Positions 61,259 to 64,000 of a stretch of 64,000 nucleotides of DNA are shown here, piece after piece. Below the pieces are notes generated by a model, which saw only the letters and a program-made list of their open reading frames with translations, was not told where the DNA came from and did no database searches. Each line of letters starts with the position of its first letter. The first letter of the stretch is position 1. The stretch is from contig JAMZEJ010000002.1 in assembly GCA_024508355.1 (NCBI GenBank), positions 248,001-312,000 of the forward strand, read 5' to 3'. Origin of the DNA: Rhizosaccharibacter radicis (GTDB lineage Bacteria > Pseudomonadota > Alphaproteobacteria > Acetobacterales > Acetobacteraceae). Position numbers and translations under genes: made by a program.

Positions 61259-62802
61259 ATGAGGCGCAGCCAGTGGCGCTTGCGCCTGGCCAGCAACTCG
61301 TCGGCCGCGTCCGGACCCGCCTTGCCGGCCGGATAGAAGCACAGCTCGCCCTCGCCGGCCCCCCAGGCATCCAAAGCTGGCTGCACAACCTTCCAACCGG
61401 CTTCGACATTGTCCGCACGCTGAAACAGCGTCGCGTCGCCGATGAGGCAATCGTAGATCAGGGTCTCGTAGCCGGTGCTGGGACCCTCCTGGAACCAGTC
61501 GTTGTAGTCGAACTTCATCCGGACGCCGCCCAGCTTCACCGTGGGGCCGGGCACCTTCGCCGAGAACTGCATGGTGACGCCCTCGGACGGCTGGATCTGC
61601 AGCACCATGATGTTCGGCGTCAGTTTCTCGACCGGCGTGTCGCGGAACAGGGCGTAGGGCGCCTGTTTGAAATGCACCGCGATCTCGGTCTTGCGCGTCG
61701 CCAGCCGCTTGCCGGTGCGCACGAAGAACGGCACCCCCGCCCATCGCCAGTTGTCGATCGACAGCTTCATCGCCGCGAAGGTCTCGGTATGGCTGTCGGG
61801 CGCGACATCGGGCTCCTCGCGATAGCCCTTCATCGCCCGCCCGGCGATGGAGCCTGCGGTGTACTGCCCGCGCACCAGATCCTGCGCGGACAGTTGGTGC
61901 ACCGCCGCTAGAACTTTCGATTTCTCATCGCGCACGGCATCGGCGTCGAACGACGTGGGCGCTTCCATCGCCACCATCGCCAGGAGCTGCATGATGTGGT
62001 TCGGCACCATGTCGCGCAGCGCGCCAGTGTTCTCGTAGAACCGCCCCCGCTTCTCCACGCCCACCGTTTCCGCCGCGGTGATCTGCACGTGGTCGATGTT
62101 CTGTCGGTTCCAGAGCGGCTCGAAGAAGCCGTTGGAGAACCTCAGGGCCAGGATGTTCTGGACCGTTTCCTTGCCGAGATAATGGTCGATCCGGTAGATC
62201 TGGCTCTCGTCGAGCACGGAGCGCAGCTGGGTGTTCAGCGCACGGGCCGAGGAGATGTCGGAGCCGAACGGCTTCTCCACCACCACCCGCCGATAGCTCC
62301 ATTCGGTTTCACGCGACAGGCCGGAGGCATCGAGCTGGAGCACGATGGGCGCGAAGAAGCGTGCCGCCACGGCCAGATAGAACACGCAGTTCATCTGCCC
62401 GCAGACGGCGTCCAGCGCCTTGTAGGTGTCCGGATCCTCGAACGAGCCGCGCAGGAAGGTGATGCGGCTGCGCAGCCACGCCCACTCCTCTTCCTGGAGC
62501 TGGCTCGCGACCGCGCGGCGCTGGGTCACGAACTGCCGCATCGTGTCGTCGAACTGCGCGCGCAGGTTCTCGGTAGAGTTGTCCGCCCAGTCCACCACCA
62601 CCACGGAGAAACGCTCGTTGAGCAGCCGCGCGCAGGCGAGGTTGTACAGTGCGGGGATCAGCAGGCGCTTGGTCAGGTCACCGCCGCCGCCGAAGATCAC
62701 CAGCACGCAGGGAGGACTCTGGGCGGGAGCCGGAGCAACGTCGTGCTCCTCTGCCTCCGCCTGCTCCGTCCCGCCCCCGTCGAACTCCAGCGGCGCTGTC
62801 AT
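61255..62802 (-). CDS. zwf: Glucose-6-phosphate 1-dehydrogenase
   Basis: 515 residues. The coenzyme loop VIFGGGGDLTKRLLIPALYNL, the catalytic block YRIDHYLGKETVQNILALRF, VVEKPFGSD, and VPFFVRTGKRL, NIMVLQIQPSEGV are conserved. The first 30 residues are a variable acidic/Pro leader. It oxidises glucose-6-P with NADP (or NAD in some acetic acid bacteria), opening the oxidative pentose phosphate path. It starts two bases after the gnd stop and overlaps the first HAD gene. Confidence 0.96.
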   Translation of the reverse strand: MTAPLEFDGGGTEQAEAEEHDVAPAPAQSPPCVLVIFGGGGDLTKRLLIPALYNLACARLLNERFSVVVVDWADNSTENLRAQFDDTMRQFVTQRRAVASQLQEEEWAWLRSRITFLRGSFEDPDTYKALDAVCGQMNCVFYLAVAARFFAPIVLQLDASGLSRETEWSYRRVVVEKPFGSDISSARALNTQLRSVLDESQIYRIDHYLGKETVQNILALRFSNGFFEPLWNRQNIDHVQITAAETVGVEKRGRFYENTGALRDMVPNHIMQLLAMVAMEAPTSFDADAVRDEKSKVLAAVHQLSAQDLVRGQYTAGSIAGRAMKGYREEPDVAPDSHTETFAAMKLSIDNWRWAGVPFFVRTGKRLATRKTEIAVHFKQAPYALFRDTPVEKLTPNIMVLQIQPSEGVTMQFSAKVPGPTVKLGGVRMKFDYNDWFQEGPSTGYETLIYDCLIGDATLFQRADNVEAGWKVVQPALDAWGAGEGELCFYPAGKAGPDAADELLARRKRHWLRLI

Positions 62803-62804
62803 CG

Positions 62805-63836
62805 TCAGCTCTTCTTCTCCTGCACGTCGGCCCCGTGCTTGTGCTCGGTCTGGTGCTGTTCCACGTGGCCGCCGAACTGGAAGCGCATCGCGGACAACAG
62901 CTTCTCACCAAAGTTGTTTCCGGTGCGTGAACGGAACCGGGTATAGAGCGCCTGGGTCAGCACCGGCACGGGCACGGCCTCCTCGATCGCCGCCTCGATG
63001 GTCCACCGACCCTCGCCGGAGTCCGCCACCTGGCCGGTGAAACCGTCGAGCGAGCCGTCCGACGCCAGGGAATTGGCGCACAGATCGAGCAGCCAGGACG
63101 ATACCACGCTGCCGCGGCGCCAGACCTCGGCGATGTCGGCCATGTTGAGGTCGAAGCGCTCATGCTCCGGCAGGTCGCCGGAGTTCTTGTTGCGCATGAC
63201 GTCGAAGCCTTCGGCGAAGGCCTGCATCATGCCGTACTCGATGCCGTTATGGACCATCTTCACGAAATGTCCCGACCCGGCCGGGCCGCAGTGCAGGTAG
63301 CCCTGCTCAGCACGCGGATCGAGACCGTCCTTGTCGCGCCCCGGCGTGCGCTCCACCTCGCCCTTCCCGGGCGCCAGCGCCGCCAGGATCGGATCGATAT
63401 GATCCACCGCTTCCTTGGCGCCGCCGATCATCATGCAGTAGCCGCGATCAAGGCCGTAGACGCCGCCGGAGGTGCCGACATCGACGTAGTGCAGTCCCTT
63501 CTCCGCCAGCGCGCGCGAACGGCGGATGTCGTCCTTGTAGTAGCTGTTGCCACCGTCGATGATGATGTCGCCCTTCTCCAGCATCCCGGAAAGGGTGTGG
63601 ACCGTGTCCTCGGTGATCTTGCCGGCGGGCAGCATCACCCACAGCACGCGCGGCGCCTTCAGCTTGGATACGATGTCCTCCAGGCCGGAGGCCGACTGGC
63701 CGCTGCTGGTCTTGCCGCGAACGGTTTCGGTCACCTTCGGGTCGTGGTCGTACACCACCACGTCGTGCCCGTGCCGCGCCAGCCGGACCGAGATGTTGCC
63801 GCCCATGCGGCCGAGCCCGATGATACCGATCTGCAT
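62805..63836 (-). CDS. gnd: 6-phosphogluconate dehydrogenase (decarboxylating), short form
   Basis: 343 residues, the short NAD-preferring type. The Rossmann motif [30 protein letters not shown], with Asp-His-Asp after the second strand and not the Arg pair of NADP enzymes, suggests NAD use. [29 protein letters not shown] and [23 protein letters not shown] hold the catalytic Lys and Glu. It makes ribulose-5-P. The C-terminal EKKS tail is basic/hydrophilic. It is read into zwf with a two-base gap. Confidence 0.95.
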   Translation of the reverse strand: MQIGIIGLGRMGGNISVRLARHGHDVVVYDHDPKVTETVRGKTSSGQSASGLEDIVSKLKAPRVLWVMLPAGKITEDTVHTLSGMLEKGDIIIDGGNSYYKDDIRRSRALAEKGLHYVDVGTSGGVYGLDRGYCMMIGGAKEAVDHIDPILAALAPGKGEVERTPGRDKDGLDPRAEQGYLHCGPAGSGHFVKMVHNGIEYGMMQAFAEGFDVMRNKNSGDLPEHERFDLNMADIAEVWRRGSVVSSWLLDLCANSLASDGSLDGFTGQVADSGEGRWTIEAAIEEAVPVPVLTQALYTRFRSRTGNNFGEKLLSAMRFQFGGHVEQHQTEHKHGADVQEKKS

Positions 63837-63897
63837 GTGTCTTCCCCGATGATCCGGCCCCTCCCGGGCACCGGTCGCGCGTTGATCCGGATGTGAA

Positions 63898-63923
63898 CCG
63901 GCGCCGCCCGGGGGCGGCGCCGG
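63898..63923. terminator. GC hairpin between the leading gene and gnd
   Basis: CCGGCGCCGCCC and GGGCGGCGCCGG form a 12-base perfect inverted repeat with two bases between (about 11 pairs and a tetraloop in practice). It sits seven bases past the stop of the upstream gene and before gnd. With no T-run, it may be a partial terminator or an RNA-stabilising stem that sets different expression of the two genes. Confidence 0.65.
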
Positions 63924-63929
63924 GGCCGC

Positions 63930-64000
63930 TCAGGCAGCCGCCGCGGCGATGGCCTGGCCGAGCCGGTCGAGGCCGGCCTTGAGATTGCCCTTGATGTGGA
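63930..64000 (-). CDS. C-terminus of upstream operon gene, probably transaldolase/glucose-6-phosphate isomerase
   Basis: Only the last 23 codons are present, ending HIKGNLKAGLDRLGQAIAAAAA and stop. In acetic acid bacteria gnd and zwf follow a fused transaldolase/phosphoglucose isomerase gene; the position and direction fit, but the visible residues alone do not prove it. Confidence 0.5.
   Translation of the reverse strand, partial: HIKGNLKAGLDRLGQAIAAAAA

Overview
The window is about 70% G+C, densely coded and apparently chromosomal. Several things point to an alphaproteobacterium, most likely of the Acetobacteraceae. These are an oxidative pentose-phosphate operon in the acetic-acid-bacterium order (a probable transaldolase/isomerase tail, then gnd, zwf, pgl, rpiA, gntK), a MucR/Ros-type regulator, an LsrB/VtlR-type LysR gene beside trxB, and one GTTC-N7-GTTC SOS-type box. 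The family-level assignment is my inference.

Left edge (1-2653): the first 41 bases are the 5' end of a tyrosine-recombinase gene reading out of the window. Roughly 290 bases of A+T-richer, repeat-bearing DNA separate it from guaA, whose 3' end is a known integration site for genomic islands, so this looks like one end of an integrated element. A lipoprotein gene lies beyond guaA. From 2.9 to 6 kb, a tautomerase-cupin-epoxide-hydrolase-like operon diverges from a LysR gene. From 6.3 to 9 kb come tRNA-Arg(ACG) with a good terminator, an SRAP (YedK-like) protein, a small helical protein, and an exported nuclease coupled to a small protein. From 9.2 to 13 kb is an iron-uptake locus: a Sel1-repeat protein diverging from a TonB receptor and a PiuC dioxygenase across a Fur box.

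Middle (13.6-35.4 kb): a Rieske/FAD reductase, free-methionine-sulfoxide reductase plus Nudix, motAB, two membrane glycosyltransferases, Lrp-trxB-LsrB, a polytopic membrane protein, a TPP-dependent oxidase-like enzyme, manC, a small exported protein behind the SOS-type box, sppA-ihfB, an 8-bp tandem repeat in a divergent promoter region, an aldehyde dehydrogenase, and a MucR protein whose zinc site is degenerate.

Right part (35.5-64 kb): a split sulfonate locus (ssuDCB diverging from ssuA), tRNA-Arg(CCG), polA, a translationally coupled peptide ABC transporter (dppACBDF order), outer-membrane and envelope genes, a CaCA antiporter, and the pentose-phosphate operon. That operon carries two tandem HAD phosphatase genes between zwf and pgl, and yaiI appears to be its last gene. 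Many adjacent genes overlap by ATGA or GTGA, so operon structure is well supported.

I found no CRISPR array, restriction or defence cluster, or biosynthetic megacluster. The least ordinary signals are the integrase leader with its three-copy repeat at the left edge, the SOS-type box before a small exported protein, the nuclease/small-protein pair, and the HAD pair in the sugar operon.
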